Shown piece after piece: positions 36,640 to 45,062 of a DNA stretch of 64,000 nt. The position numbers were made by a program, and so were the translations under genes. The stretch lies in NCBI GenBank assembly GCA_019694575.1, contig JAIBBR010000004.1:1-64000 (forward strand), given 5' to 3'. This DNA comes from Myxococcaceae bacterium. GTDB lineage: Bacteria > Myxococcota > Myxococcia > Myxococcales > Myxococcaceae. The notes under the pieces were generated by a model. The model made no database searches. It saw only the letters and a program-made list of their open reading frames with translations, and was not told the DNA's origin. Positions within the stretch are counted from its first letter, which is position 1. Every line of letters starts with the position of its first letter.

Positions 36640-37656
36640 ATGCCTCGCGAGCTGGTTGATCTTCACATTCACGTCGGCGGTGCCGTCGCCCCCCATATTC
36701 TCTGGTCTATTGCTCACCAGCAGGGTTTCAAGCTGCCGGTGAAGAACTACTTCGAGTTCGTCGAGCTGATCACCTCGACTCCCGACAAGGTGAAAAGCCT
36801 CGAGGAGTACTTGAAGATCATGCACACCTGGACCGAAAAAATTCAAAGCTCTCCCGGGGCGATCGAGCGTTCGGTCTATGAAGTGATCGGCAAAGAATAC
36901 CGCAGCAGCAACGTCAGCCATATCGAGCTGCGCTTCAACCCCATGAAGCGCAACCTGCATTCAGAGCTCGACCTCGATCACATCATTCACGCGGCGTTAC
37001 GCGGCATGGACCGCGCGATTCTCGAGTACGGCGTCAAGGCGTGCTTGATCTTCTGTCTCGCGCGCGAATTTGATCACCGGCTCAACGCCATCATTCTCGA
37101 GAAGGCGATTAAGTACCGCAACCGCGGCGTGCTCGGCATCGATCTCGCGGGCACCGAAAAAGACGCTCTCGAGCTCAAGCCCGAAATGGTGGTGCAGTAC
37201 GAAGAGCTCTTCGCACGTGCACGCGCGGCCGGCTTGAAAACGACGATTCACACCGGCGAGACGGCCGGCACCGGAGCCGAAGGCGTGATGGCAGTGGTTG
37301 AACGCTTGAAACCACACCGCATCGGCCATGGCATTCGCGCGGCTTACGACGAAAATGCAATGAAGCTGCTGAAAGAACGCGACGTGGTTCTCGAGCTGTG
37401 CCCCACTTCGAACCTGCACACCCGCGCGGTAGAGAACCTGCAAGAGTTCAAACACATCGTGCGCACCCTGTGGGACCGCGGCGTGAAGTTCACCTTCAAC
37501 ACCGACGGCCCGTACTTGCTCAACACCGACATGTCTCGCGAAATTGAGCTGGTAGAAACGAACGGCATTCTTTCTTCTACCCAAGTCGATCAAACGTTGG
37601 CCTGGGCACGCGAGTATTCGTTCATCACCAACGGCAACGGCCAGGGCGCGTTCTAA
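36640..37656 (+). CDS. Adenosine deaminase-family protein with altered active-site Asp
   Basis: A 338-residue amidohydrolase of the adenosine/AMP deaminase family. Zinc ligands His9, His11 (DLHIHVGG), His204 (HTGE) and Asp289 are in place, as are catalytic Glu207 and His230 (HRIGHG). The usual STDDP motif reads NTDGP, so the second Asp (Asp296 of mouse enzyme, which contacts purine N7) is Gly290. The enzyme is therefore probably an active deaminase but perhaps not for adenosine. The ATG at 36640 fits the family N-terminus. It is divergent from folD and lies 11 bases before pyrD, consistent with nucleoside salvage. Confidence 0.85.
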   Translation: MPRELVDLHIHVGGAVAPHILWSIAHQQGFKLPVKNYFEFVELITSTPDKVKSLEEYLKIMHTWTEKIQSSPGAIERSVYEVIGKEYRSSNVSHIELRFNPMKRNLHSELDLDHIIHAALRGMDRAILEYGVKACLIFCLAREFDHRLNAIILEKAIKYRNRGVLGIDLAGTEKDALELKPEMVVQYEELFARARAAGLKTTIHTGETAGTGAEGVMAVVERLKPHRIGHGIRAAYDENAMKLLKERDVVLELCPTSNLHTRAVENLQEFKHIVRTLWDRGVKFTFNTDGPYLLNTDMSREIELVETNGILSSTQVDQTLAWAREYSFITNGNGQGAF

Positions 37657-37667
37657 GTCGCTCACCC

Positions 37668-38726
37668 ATGTACGCTGCGTTACGGCCTCTGCTCTTTCGC
37701 TTGCCGGCTGAGACCGCGCACCATGCCGGTATCTGGGCGTTGTCGCTGGCTGAAGGCGCTCCCAATATCGCCCGGTGGCATCGCAATCGCCTGAAAGCAC
37801 AACGGCCTGCGCTGGCCATGACCGTGGCGGGTTTGACGTTCTCTAACCCCGTGGGCATAGCAGCGGGCCTCGACAAAAACGCTGAAGCGATGACCGGGTT
37901 GTTCGGTATCGGCCCGGGCTTCATCGAAGTGGGCACGGTGACTCCGCGCGCGCAAGAAGGTAACGCCACACCGCGGGTGTTTCGGTTGATCGAAGACGAA
38001 GCGCTGATCAACCGCATGGGCTTCAACAACGCCGGCGCCGACGCAGTGGCCGGCCGTCTGCGCGAGCAAACCTGGCGCCCCGGCCCCATAGGGGTGAACT
38101 TCGGCAAAAACCGCGACACGCCGCTCGAGCGCGCCACCGACGACTACGTGGGCTTAGCGCACCAGCTTGGCCCGCTGGCTGACTACGTGGTGCTGAACTT
38201 GAGCTCACCCAACACACCGGGCTTGCGCGCCCTGCAGGAGCCCGACGCCTTGCGGGTCTTGCTCTCTTTGGTGCGTGCCGTGCTACCGAAGAAGCCGCTC
38301 TTTCTGAAGATCGCGCCTGATCTTTCTGATCACGCCGTGCGCCAAGCGGTCGACGTGGTGCTCGAGTGCAAGCTCGACGCGTTGATCGCCACCAACACCA
38401 CGCTGGAACGCAACGTGACCCACGCCTTGGCAAAAGAAACGGGCGGGCTTTCAGGGCGCCCCTTGAAGGCCCGGGCAACCGAGGTGATTCGCGTCGCTTT
38501 TGAGCATTCAGAAGGCACCCTGCCGATCATCGGCGTCGGAGGTATCTCTTCGGCTGACGATGCGTGGGAGAAAATTCTCGCCGGCGCGAGCCTGGTGCAG
38601 ATCTACAGCGGGCTGGTATTCAACGGGCCCGGGCTGATTCGCGCCATTCTTGACGGTCTCGAAGCCAAGCTCGCGCAGCACAAACTGAGCTCACTGCAGG
38701 CCGCGGTGGGTGGCGTCGCTGGTTAA
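37668..38726 (+). CDS. pyrD: Dihydroorotate dehydrogenase (quinone), class 2
   Basis: A membrane-associated flavoenzyme oxidising dihydroorotate to orotate with quinone in pyrimidine synthesis. The N-terminal amphipathic helix (MYAALRPLLFRLPAETAHH) is the class 2 mark. FMN-binding PVGIAAGLDKNAEA, the catalytic Ser180 in NLSSPNTPGLR and the C-terminal GVGGISSADDAWEKI-type loop are present. The length (352 residues) fits. It follows the deaminase closely and converges on the DUF6178-like gene. Confidence 0.96.
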   Translation: MYAALRPLLFRLPAETAHHAGIWALSLAEGAPNIARWHRNRLKAQRPALAMTVAGLTFSNPVGIAAGLDKNAEAMTGLFGIGPGFIEVGTVTPRAQEGNATPRVFRLIEDEALINRMGFNNAGADAVAGRLREQTWRPGPIGVNFGKNRDTPLERATDDYVGLAHQLGPLADYVVLNLSSPNTPGLRALQEPDALRVLLSLVRAVLPKKPLFLKIAPDLSDHAVRQAVDVVLECKLDALIATNTTLERNVTHALAKETGGLSGRPLKARATEVIRVAFEHSEGTLPIIGVGGISSADDAWEKILAGASLVQIYSGLVFNGPGLIRAILDGLEAKLAQHKLSSLQAAVGGVAG

Positions 38727-38742
38727 AATAGCCGGTCTCTTT

Positions 38743-40383
38743 TTAGAGGGTGAGTTGCCCTTCGATGGGCAGCGACTCCAAAGTCTTTACGTCTACCACG
38801 CCGTCTTTCAAGAACGTGGGCCCCAGCTCTTTGGCGAGTACGCTGAGCGCGCGCTCCACCATGACTTTGAGCTCGGCCGCCGCATGAGGCGCGAGAAATG
38901 ACAACGCTGCCAGTGCCGCCCCCACCGCTTCGTCTTTGACGCGCGGGGCCAAGACAGCGCCGTCGATCACGCGATCACACAGCGCTGCCACCCGGTCTTC
39001 GGCGAACGGCGCGGCCTTGAATGTACCGTCGACGACAGCCCACGCCACCACCGCGTTCCACAAGCGCGCGGGCCGCAATTTCGACAAGGGCAAACCAAAA
39101 CGTCCCACTGTCTCGGCTGGAGTGGAGCCCAACACCGCCTGGAACACGCCCCGCTGCAGGCGCACCCGCTCCAACGTGGCCTCGGCCTCGGCCAGCTCGC
39201 GGCGACAACGAAACGGCACCGGGTCGGCTCCGGGCACTTTCAACGCTTTGAGCGGGCGCTTTCGCAGCAACGCGGTGATGAACGCCGCTTCTTCGTCGAG
39301 CACCAGCCACGCCTCAGCGAACTTGAAGCCCGCTTCTTGCGCCATGCGCTCAACGTGACGTTTCAATTTGAGCGTGAAGGAAAAGCCGATTTGAAAAATC
39401 AACTTCAGTGATTCAGTGCGAACCACTTCGGGTGCCTTAGAAGGGTCTTTCTGGCTCAAATGCTCGAGGCCCAAATTCAAGTAGTCGCGGGCTTGCTCGC
39501 TCAATGAGCGAATTGCCTTGGGGTCTCCTGGTTCGGCGCCTTCAGCCACCAACGCGCTGTTCACCACATAGCGCACCTGCTCTTCCAAGCTCTCGCGTTC
39601 GCCGCTGTCTAAGCCCTTGAACGCGGCTTCCACGAAGTCGACCGGTGTCGCCGCAGCCAGAGCCACCGACTCTGAAAGGCCGCCCGCGTACTTGGCAGGG
39701 TCGACCCAGGCAAAGAGCTTCATTGCCTCGTCGAGAGAAGGGAAACCCATGTCGGCCAAGCGTGCGCTGCGAAATTGAAAGGCGGTCTCTTCAAGCTCGC
39801 TGACCAGCTCCCACCGCACGGCTTCAATGAAGCGCGAAAGCTCAAAGGGGTTTTGGGCGATCAAATCGCGGGTGAGCTGTTGAAGCGCCGCTTGATCAGG
39901 CCCTTCTATTCCCAGCTCGATGAGAAATTTTCCCTCGGGGGTTTCAATCACCACCCCGTCGGGGTTCGCGTCAGGGTCTTCTTCGAGATCGTGAAAGACC
40001 GTGAGCTTCTTGAAAATGAGCTCTAACACTTCGATGTCTAGGCTCTTTACCTTGGCCGCGAAATCGTCTTCGTCGTCGCCCCGTGCCGCGCGCAACCAAT
40101 GCAGCACTTCAATCGGGTCGATACGGTCGCGGCTCCACGCCGCCAAATCGACGAAGGTGCGAAATTGCGCCGGAGTGGCCAGCTGCACCAATTCGACAGA
40201 ATCAACGAGCCCAATGTCGAGAATCGTCGAGTACACGTCTTCAGCGGGCAGTGCGCGCACCAACGCCTTGCCGTCGACTTCTTCGAGCATCGCGTCGGCG
40301 CGGTACTTGGGCGCCATGGCCATTAACCGCCGCACCGCTTCAGCCCGGCGGGCTTGCCGCCTTTCGAGTGACGAGGCGGTCAT
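38743..40383 (-). CDS. DUF6178-like protein
   Basis: A 546-residue, mostly helical, acidic cytosolic protein without signal peptide or membrane segment. Segments such as ALVRALPAEDVYSTILDIGL and ATPAQFRTFVDLAAWSRDRI remind me of DUF6178, a family found mainly in Deltaproteobacteria; I recall this and could not check it. No catalytic motif is seen. The ATG at 40383 overlaps the stop of engB (ATGA), which indicates co-translation with a ribosome assembly GTPase and the upstream cytochrome. A frame extending to 40431 would run into engB. Function unknown. Confidence 0.75.
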   Translation of the reverse strand: MTASSLERRQARRAEAVRRLMAMAPKYRADAMLEEVDGKALVRALPAEDVYSTILDIGLVDSVELVQLATPAQFRTFVDLAAWSRDRIDPIEVLHWLRAARGDDEDDFAAKVKSLDIEVLELIFKKLTVFHDLEEDPDANPDGVVIETPEGKFLIELGIEGPDQAALQQLTRDLIAQNPFELSRFIEAVRWELVSELEETAFQFRSARLADMGFPSLDEAMKLFAWVDPAKYAGGLSESVALAAATPVDFVEAAFKGLDSGERESLEEQVRYVVNSALVAEGAEPGDPKAIRSLSEQARDYLNLGLEHLSQKDPSKAPEVVRTESLKLIFQIGFSFTLKLKRHVERMAQEAGFKFAEAWLVLDEEAAFITALLRKRPLKALKVPGADPVPFRCRRELAEAEATLERVRLQRGVFQAVLGSTPAETVGRFGLPLSKLRPARLWNAVVAWAVVDGTFKAAPFAEDRVAALCDRVIDGAVLAPRVKDEAVGAALAALSFLAPHAAAELKVMVERALSVLAKELGPTFLKDGVVDVKTLESLPIEGQLTL

Positions 40384-40988
40384 GTCAGCGCCGCCGCCCA
40401 GAGAACACCCCACACGTCGTCCACGCCCCAACCTTCTTTCGCTGAAAAGCCCACCACCACGTCAGACGCCACGCCCAGCTTTTTCGCCGCGGCCGCCAAA
40501 GCAGGCTTGCGTTTGGCTTTAGGCAAGCGATCTAACTTGGTGGCCACCACGATTTTTCGCGGCGGCAACTGCTCTAAATACGCCTGCGTCAACATGTCGT
40601 CTTCAGTCGGGCCGACTTCGGCGTCGATAATGGTGACCGCCGCCACCAGCGGTGCGCGTTGCTCTAAATAAGCGCCGATCATCTCTTTCCAACTTTCGCG
40701 CTCGCTCTTCGACACCTTGGCGAAGCCGTAGCCCGGCAAATCGCAGAAGCGCACGCTTTCGCGCCGCTCGCCCTGCGCCAACACCACGTCGAAGAAATTC
40801 AAATGGCGGGTGCGACCCGGCGTATTCGACACCCGCACCAATTTTCGCCGCGCGGTGAGGGTGTTGATCATCGACGATTTGCCCACGTTCGAGCGGCCGA
40901 TCATCGCCACTTCTGGAGGCCCCACCGGGGGAAAATGCGCCGAGGCCGTGGCGGTGGTCAAAAACTGCGCGTCGATGACCCGAATCAC
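40380..40988 (-). CDS. engB: Ribosome biogenesis GTPase EngB/YsxC
   Basis: A TrmE-Era-class GTPase needed for 50S assembly. The 202-residue protein has G1 GRSNVGKSSMIN, G2 region NTPGRTRHLNFF, G3 DLPGYGFAKV, G4 TKLDRL and G5 FSAKEG. It starts at GTG, overlapping the cytochrome stop by four bases (GTGA), and its own stop overlaps the DUF6178-like start in the same way. Confidence 0.96.
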   Translation of the reverse strand: MIRVIDAQFLTTATASAHFPPVGPPEVAMIGRSNVGKSSMINTLTARRKLVRVSNTPGRTRHLNFFDVVLAQGERRESVRFCDLPGYGFAKVSKSERESWKEMIGAYLEQRAPLVAAVTIIDAEVGPTEDDMLTQAYLEQLPPRKIVVATKLDRLPKAKRKPALAAAAKKLGVASDVVVGFSAKEGWGVDDVWGVLWAAALT

Positions 40989-41458
40989 GGCGCCTTCGTT
41001 TCGCCAGCGCGGCGAGCCCGCTCTGCAGTCCAGTGATCAATCGCTTTCAGCTTGCTGACGAAGTCGAAGGGTTTGAGCGAAGGCGACGAAGCGTCATGGC
41101 AGGTGCGGCAACCCTTTTCTGACGGGTCAACCAAGCCGAGCAACCGTGCCAGTTCGGCGTCTTTCATCACGAAACGGGGTGAGTAGTACTGACCGCCGCC
41201 GTGGCAGGTTTCGCAGGTGACGTGGGCCACCTTCGACTCGGCTTCATTCGGGCTGTGGCAGGCCAGGCAACGGGCATCGCGCTGTTGCACCGCAGAAAGC
41301 GACTCGCGGGCGCGCGCGTGAGGCGAAGCTTTCCACGCGGCGAAGGCATCGGGGTGGCACCCTTGGCAGCTTTGCGGCCCCAAATAGTCGTGTGCCCACG
41401 CGGCGCTACCGAGCGCCAGCGCTCCCATGATCACGATGAACACGAAACGGCTGCGCAT
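40985..41458 (-). CDS. Periplasmic tetraheme cytochrome c-family protein
   Basis: A 157-residue secreted protein with signal peptide MRSRFVFIVIMGALALGSAAWA and four CxxCH heme sites: CQGCH, CLACH, CETCH and CRTCH. The pattern and size resemble small multiheme proteins related to cytochrome c554/NapC-partner families. Additional His residues (for example in SPHARARES and HVTC) could be distal ligands. The electron partner is not in the window. It is coupled by overlap to engB and the DUF6178-like gene. The start is the ATG at 41458; one at 41503 would overlap the divergent coaE start. Confidence 0.88.
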   Translation of the reverse strand: MRSRFVFIVIMGALALGSAAWAHDYLGPQSCQGCHPDAFAAWKASPHARARESLSAVQQRDARCLACHSPNEAESKVAHVTCETCHGGGQYYSPRFVMKDAELARLLGLVDPSEKGCRTCHDASSPSLKPFDFVSKLKAIDHWTAERARRAGETKAP

Positions 41459-41492
41459 TGGAGCTAGACTGGTACCAGACGCCAGGCCTCTC

Positions 41493-42119
41493 ATGCGAGA
41501 CAAAAAAGGCAGCTTTCCAACGCGGCACTACGGCCTCACCGGGGGTATCGCCAGCGGCAAAAGCACCGTTCGCCGCATGTTCGAGCGCTTGGGCGCCGTG
41601 GTGATCGACGCCGACGTGCTCGCTCGCCGCGTGGTGGAACCAGGCCAGCCGGCTTTGAGTGAAATCGCCGCCGCTTTTCCAGGAGTGATCGACTCGACAG
41701 GAGCGCTCGATCGCAAGAAGTTGGGCGCGATTGTCTTTGCCGACCCTCAAGCGCGGCTGAAGCTCAATGCCATTACCCACCCCCGCATCAGCGAGCTGGC
41801 CCAGGCGCTGAAGGCCGACGCCGAGGCCCAGGGCGCTCCCGTGGTGATCTACGAGGCCCCGCTGCTCTTCGAAAACAAGCTGCACCTGCAGAATGAAGGC
41901 ACGGTGCTGGTGGCGGTGTCTGGGCAAGTGCAGCATGAACGGCTGCAAAAGCGTGACGGGCTTACCCCGGCCGACGCTTTGGCGCGCATCGCTTCGCAAA
42001 TGCCTCTCGAAGAGAAGCGAAAAATCGCGCGGTGGGTCATCGACAACGGCGGCTCGCTCGAAGACACCGAAGCCCAAGTCGCCAAAGTGTGGCGCGAAAT
42101 GCTGGCCACGCCGGCGTAG
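41493..42119 (+). CDS. coaE: Dephospho-CoA kinase
   Basis: It phosphorylates dephospho-CoA to coenzyme A, the final step after CoaD. The 208-residue protein has P-loop GLTGGIASGKST, then VIDADVLAR and the CoA-binding segment YEAPLLFENKLH. I choose the ATG at 41493 because a longer frame from 41427 reads through the divergent cytochrome start. It is followed after 33 bases by an extended SDR gene. Confidence 0.94.
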   Translation: MRDKKGSFPTRHYGLTGGIASGKSTVRRMFERLGAVVIDADVLARRVVEPGQPALSEIAAAFPGVIDSTGALDRKKLGAIVFADPQARLKLNAITHPRISELAQALKADAEAQGAPVVIYEAPLLFENKLHLQNEGTVLVAVSGQVQHERLQKRDGLTPADALARIASQMPLEEKRKIARWVIDNGGSLEDTEAQVAKVWREMLATPA

Positions 42120-42152
42120 ATCCCCAAGGTAAAATATGTAAAGTCGGCCGCC

Positions 42153-43250
42153 TTGGCTGCGACGCAACATACGTATTTCATCACCGGGTACCCCGGCTTC
42201 ATCGGCAAGCGCCTGGTGAAGCACATTGCCGAAAATGACCCCCACGGGCGCATCTACCTCTTGGTGCAGACGAAGTTTCTCAAAGAAGCGACGCAGTACG
42301 CGCGGGGTCTCAAAGGCGCTCCGATAGAAATTCTGACCGGTGATGTGGCCGACATGCACCTGGGCCTTTCAGGTGAGGAATACGAGCGCCTGTGCGGCGA
42401 AGTGACGCAGATTTTTCATCTCGCCGCGATTTCGTACCTGGGCATGCCGCGGTCAGTGGCTCAAAGAGTCAACGTCGACGGCACTCGCAACGTGCTCGAG
42501 CTGGCGAGCGACTGTAAACACCTGAAGCGGCTGAACCATTTTTCCACCTGCTATGTGTCGGGCGATCGCGTGGGGGTGATCGCCGAAGACGAGCTCGATC
42601 GCGGCCAAGGGTTTCGCAACGCGTACGAAGAGACGAAATTCGAAGCCGAGAAGTGGGTGCAAGCCGCGGTGCCTCGGCTGCCGATCACCATTTTTAGACC
42701 CGCAACTGTGGTGGGAGACTCCCACACCGGAGAAATCGATCGCTTCGACGGCCCTTATTACCTGGGCATGTTGTTGGTGCTTTCTCCCCTGGCGATTCCG
42801 CTGCCGCTGCCGGGTAACGGTGTGGCCCCGCTCAACGTGGTGCCGGTCGACTTCGTGCTCAAAGCGGTGTGGGCCATTTCTCGCAACCCCCTTGCGGTGG
42901 GGCGCACGGTTCACCTCGTTGACCCCAACCCGATGAGCGCACGGCGCGTGTACGAGCGCATTGCCGAGAAAGCCAACAAGCGCTTGCCCCGCTTCAATGT
43001 TCCAGTGCGCGCGGCTGATCTTTTTTTACGGTTGCCCGGCCTCGAAAAGGTTGCTCGGTCACAACGCGCGGCCATTAATTATGTGAATCACTTGGCGCTC
43101 TATAGCTGCCACTACACGCTCGAGTTGCTCGAAGGCACAGGGGTGCGGTGCCCTCCGCTGTCAACGTACCTCGACAAGTTGGTCGACTTCGCCCAAGCGC
43201 ATTACCGCGCGAAAGACCCCGGGCGCGACGCCGATGACCCGCTGGCGTGA
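42153..43250 (+). CDS. Extended short-chain dehydrogenase/reductase, acyl-CoA reductase-like
   Basis: A 365-residue NAD(P)-dependent SDR with TGYPGFIGKRL as nucleotide-binding loop, the HLAAISY segment and a YxxxK catalytic pair in YEETKFEAE. The layout resembles the NAD_binding_4 (fatty acyl-CoA/thioester reductase, male-sterility type) group, so its substrate may be a fatty acyl or lipid-linked compound; a myxobacterial CsgA-type role is not implied. It starts at TTG with no strong ribosome binding site. It ends nine bases before the convergent lipoprotein stop. Confidence 0.84.
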   Translation: MAATQHTYFITGYPGFIGKRLVKHIAENDPHGRIYLLVQTKFLKEATQYARGLKGAPIEILTGDVADMHLGLSGEEYERLCGEVTQIFHLAAISYLGMPRSVAQRVNVDGTRNVLELASDCKHLKRLNHFSTCYVSGDRVGVIAEDELDRGQGFRNAYEETKFEAEKWVQAAVPRLPITIFRPATVVGDSHTGEIDRFDGPYYLGMLLVLSPLAIPLPLPGNGVAPLNVVPVDFVLKAVWAISRNPLAVGRTVHLVDPNPMSARRVYERIAEKANKRLPRFNVPVRAADLFLRLPGLEKVARSQRAAINYVNHLALYSCHYTLELLEGTGVRCPPLSTYLDKLVDFAQAHYRAKDPGRDADDPLA

Positions 43251-43259
43251 CGCTCGCAG

Positions 43260-43916
43260 CTAAGGAGCAAGCAACGACGGGTGGTTCACCACCAAAGGCA
43301 GGCGATTAATGGCGTAACGCGTTTTCGCGTTGGTGCCGTTGTGAAAGGTCACCGTGCTGGCCAATGACGAAGCCGTCAGGCCCTGCACGTCGAACCCCGC
43401 CGTAACTTGCGCTGCGATTAAGTCGTACTGGTTGTACGTCTGGCCGTGCGAGTCGATCGCCACGGCCCAGCTGTTGTCTGACGACATGCCTTCACGGCCG
43501 ATGAAAAGCGTCACCACGCCCACGTTGCCGTAAATGCTCCACAGCATGTTGAGGTTGAATTCTTCGCTGCTTTCACCGGGCTCCAAGGTGCCTGAACGCC
43601 ACACTTCGCCCATTTGCATGGCGCTAATGCCGCCCGCCACGTCGAGCGCGGCAAGAGGCGCTGTCTTTTGTACGCCTACCCGGTCACCGATCACCCCGTT
43701 GCCGGTGATGTGAAAACCCGCGTCTTGCGGAGTGGAACCGTTGGCAATCACCGCCGAGCGGTCGAAGGTTCCCGGAGGGCCTTGCACCCCCATGGGCCCT
43801 GGCGGCCCTTGATCACCTTTCGGTCCGCTAAGCCCCTCACCTTCGATGCCCGAAGACGTGCACCCTAGGCACAGCGCCAAGAAACACCCCGTCGCAGTTC
43901 GCAGTGCTTTCGACAT
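43260..43916 (-). CDS. Collagen-like lipoprotein, paralog 2
   Basis: A 218-residue predicted lipoprotein (FLALCLGC lipobox) started by AAGGAGCG. A short run of Gly-x-y triplets with GPKGDQGPPGPMG follows the lipobox, then a beta-rich C-terminal domain of about 165 residues beginning TFDRSAVIANG. The domain is closely similar to that of the gene directly upstream (shared GFHITGNG, TLEPG.SSEEFNLN, RYAINRLPL). There is an eight-base gap to that gene, so they form one transcript. Function unknown; a trimeric stalk is possible by analogy to collagen-like proteins. Confidence 0.78.
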   Translation of the reverse strand: MSKALRTATGCFLALCLGCTSSGIEGEGLSGPKGDQGPPGPMGVQGPPGTFDRSAVIANGSTPQDAGFHITGNGVIGDRVGVQKTAPLAALDVAGGISAMQMGEVWRSGTLEPGESSEEFNLNMLWSIYGNVGVVTLFIGREGMSSDNSWAVAIDSHGQTYNQYDLIAAQVTAGFDVQGLTASSLASTVTFHNGTNAKTRYAINRLPLVVNHPSLLAP

Positions 43917-43924
43917 GGCGCTCC

Positions 43925-44581
43925 TTAGGGCTCGAGCAATGCGCGGTGGTTCACCAACAGGGGCAACCGGTTGATCGCGTAACGTGCTTTGAGCGCCGTG
44001 GTGTTGTGAAAGGTGACCCTGCTGTCGAGCGTGGTGGCGGTCAGCCCCAGAACCTCGAAGCCCGAGGTGACGCGACCGGCGAGCACCTTGTAACTGTTGT
44101 ACGACACTCCGTAAGCGTTAATCGCCACCACCCAGGTGTTGTCGGAAGGTACGCCTTCGGTACCCATGAAGACGGTGATCACCCCGACGTTGCCATAGTC
44201 ACTCCACAGCAGGTTGAGGTTGAATTCTTCGCTGCTGGCGCCGGGCTCCAAGGTACCCGTTCGCCAAACCTCGCCGAACTGCGCCCCGCTGATACCACCC
44301 GCGACATCGAGCGCGGCGGCCGGCGCTGTTTTTCGTATTCCCAACCGGCCACCGATCAACCCGTTGCCGGTGATGTGAAAGCCGGCATCTTGCGGAACAT
44401 TGCCGTTGGCAATCACTTGCGAGACGTCGAAAGTACCCGGCGGGCCCGGCAACCCCTGCGGGCCGGCAGGCCCCGGCTCGCCCTTAGGCCCTCGCACCCC
44501 ATCGCCTTCTACGCCCGAAGCCGTGCACCCCCCACAAACAACCAGGCAGAACAAAGCAAACATTCGCATGCCCGCATGCAT
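43925..44581 (-). CDS. Collagen-like lipoprotein, paralog 1
   Basis: A 218-residue protein built like its downstream neighbour: signal peptide with lipobox LVVCGGC, Gly-x-y repeats (GPKGEPGPAGPQGLPGPPG) and the same beta domain (VIANGNVPQDAGFHITGNG onward). The exact start is uncertain: ATGs at 44581, 44569 and 44563 are in frame and none has a good ribosome binding site. It is the first gene of the two-gene set and is divergent from the hotdog dehydratase pair. Confidence 0.77.
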   Translation of the reverse strand: MHAGMRMFALFCLVVCGGCTASGVEGDGVRGPKGEPGPAGPQGLPGPPGTFDVSQVIANGNVPQDAGFHITGNGLIGGRLGIRKTAPAAALDVAGGISGAQFGEVWRTGTLEPGASSEEFNLNLLWSDYGNVGVITVFMGTEGVPSDNTWVVAINAYGVSYNSYKVLAGRVTSGFEVLGLTATTLDSRVTFHNTTALKARYAINRLPLLVNHRALLEP

Positions 44582-44667
44582 AGCAGGGGTTGACCGATTC
44601 AATTTATACGACAAACGTCGACGGCCCCTTAACGTGGGTCACCACTTGCGCTAAGTGACCGCGCTCC

Positions 44668-45060
44668 ATGGGAAAAACCTATTTCGTCGGCGACACGTTT
44701 ACCCACGTGCGCGAATGCGATCGCTACCGCCCCACGTACTATGCGGCGGCTTCTGGTGACTTCAACCCCATTCACATTGACCCTGACGCGGGCATGGCTG
44801 CCGGCCTGGGAGGACCGATTCTGCACGGCCTGTGCACCATGGCCTGGGCAGTCGAAGCGGCGACGAATTATCTGGGAGACCCCGGCCGCGTCACCAAGGT
44901 GCGGGTACGGTTCTCACGCCCCGTGGCAATCGACGACACCATTACATACACCGGCAAAGTGACAGCGATTGAAGGCGGCAAGTTGACCGCCGAGATCGCC
45001 GCCAAAAACCAAAAAGGCGACGACGTGCTCAAGGGCGCGGTCATCGAAGCGCGGGTCTAA
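44668..45060 (+). CDS. MaoC-like hotdog dehydratase, catalytic subunit (HadB-like)
   Basis: A 130-residue hotdog-fold protein. It carries the hydratase 2 motif ASGDFNPIHIDPDAG with Asp and His catalytic residues, followed by ILHGLCTMAW. The function is probably (R)-specific hydration or dehydration of 3-hydroxyacyl-thioesters. The next gene, two bases downstream, encodes a MaoC-like partner with an N-terminal dehydratase domain, paralleling the HadA-HadB heterodimers of mycobacteria. Whether the substrate is ACP- or CoA-bound cannot be decided. Confidence 0.86.
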   Translation: MGKTYFVGDTFTHVRECDRYRPTYYAAASGDFNPIHIDPDAGMAAGLGGPILHGLCTMAWAVEAATNYLGDPGRVTKVRVRFSRPVAIDDTITYTGKVTAIEGGKLTAEIAAKNQKGDDVLKGAVIEARV

Positions 45061-45062
45061 CC

